Part shown: one piece after another, positions 32,060 through 32,232 of the stretch
Position numbering within the stretch: position 1 is the stretch's first letter
Layout: every line of letters starts with the position of its first letter
Origin: Pseudomonadota bacterium
GTDB taxonomy: Bacteria; Myxococcota_A; UBA9042; GCA-2863065
Assembly (NCBI GenBank): GCA_005776725.1
Contig: SXOO01000271.1
Coordinates: 1 to 32,232, forward strand
Length of the DNA: 32,232 bases
Direction of reading: 5' to 3'
Made by a program: the position numbers and the translations under genes
The notes under the pieces: model-generated
Seen by the model: only the letters and a program-made list of their open reading frames with translations
Told to the model about the DNA's origin: nothing
Databases searched by the model: none

Positions 32060-32232
32060 GCGAACGCCGGCGCCGACGCGAACGCCGCCGCGAACGCCGC
32101 CGCCGACGCGAACGCCGACGCGAACGCCGCCCTCAAAGACGCGCGCATCCCGCTGGTGCGCACCTACCGCCAAACCACCACCGGCAAAGCCGTCGCCACG
32201 GGCTGGGCCCTGCCCGAGTCCCTCCGCGACAC
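31961..32232 (+). CDS. Possible partial coding frame running off the right edge
   Basis: After a TGA at 31958-31960 a plus-strand frame stays open to the window end. Its last 33 codons (32132 onward) encode ALKDARIPLVRTYRQTTTGK and then AVATGWALPESLRD, with about 90% G or C at the third position, as in the sure genes here. Upstream it reads Ala-Asn-Ala-Asp through the right repeat arm. No ATG, GTG or TTG start is seen in frame before the repeat; GTG 32156 is within the tail. It may be the 5' part of a gene whose start has been altered by repeat growth, or a chance frame. No family can be named. Confidence 0.25.
32060..32131. repeat. GC-rich tandem repeat array, right arm (inverted)
   Basis: The stretch is made of GCGAAC, GCCGAC and GCCGCC hexamers, 72 bases in all. 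Its reverse complement (GTCGGCGTTCGC units) is the same repeat family as the left arm at 31622-31735, so the two arrays are inverted relative to each other around a segment of about 320 bases. It stays in phase with the coding-like frame at the window end. Confidence 0.8.

Overview
The window is about 32 kb of very GC-rich bacterial DNA with tightly packed genes, many of which overlap by GTGA or ATGA start/stop junctions. Several features point to Myxococcota or a relative such as Bradymonadota: strongly GC-ended codons, lipoproteins with Asp/Val/Ala-rich linkers, a giant Cys-rich protein with MopE-like and Dictyostelium-type (CTDC) repeats, and gene-poor GC-rich repeats. No rRNA, tRNA, CRISPR array, phage gene or convincing insertion sequence was seen. 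The taxonomic call is inference.

Layout. (1) 1-1448, minus strand: the start of kdsA (cut by the window edge) coupled to pyrG. This pyrG appears to lack about 125 residues of its synthetase domain in frame. (2) 1570-4705, plus: a coupled ABC-2 exporter (ATPase and permease) and a Rieske oxygenase. (3) 4717-5862, minus: aspartokinase, divergent from (4) 5987-15218, plus: leucyl aminopeptidase, a secreted HEAT-repeat protein, a nine-repeat Cys-rich lipoprotein, two adjacent PTPS/QueD-family proteins with complementary active-site losses, and a GH92 lipoprotein glycosidase. (5) 15452-21737, plus: two large exported proteins, one a Cys-rich CTDC-repeat lipoprotein and one with four lectin-like/DUF1566-like units. 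(6) 21829-25349, minus: a CpoB-like lipoprotein, a LysM protein and a COG2509-type flavoprotein. A 71-bp direct repeat separates them from (7) 25618-28275, minus: an OPT-family transporter and a small secreted protein. (8) 28457-31578, plus: a five-gene coupled operon with an ExbB/TolQ-like channel protein, an ExbD-like protein with a coiled coil and an unfamiliar C-terminal domain, a single-pass protein, a Yip1-like membrane protein and a dienelactone hydrolase-like protein, closed by a perfect hairpin. (9) 31579-32232: a gene-poor stretch with two arrays of the same short repeat in opposite orientation, the second running into a coding-like frame at the window edge.

The strongest candidates for something new are the PTPS pair, the ExbB/ExbD-like operon, the two repeat-built surface proteins and the inverted simple-repeat structure. 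The pyrG deletion is striking but may be an assembly artefact.
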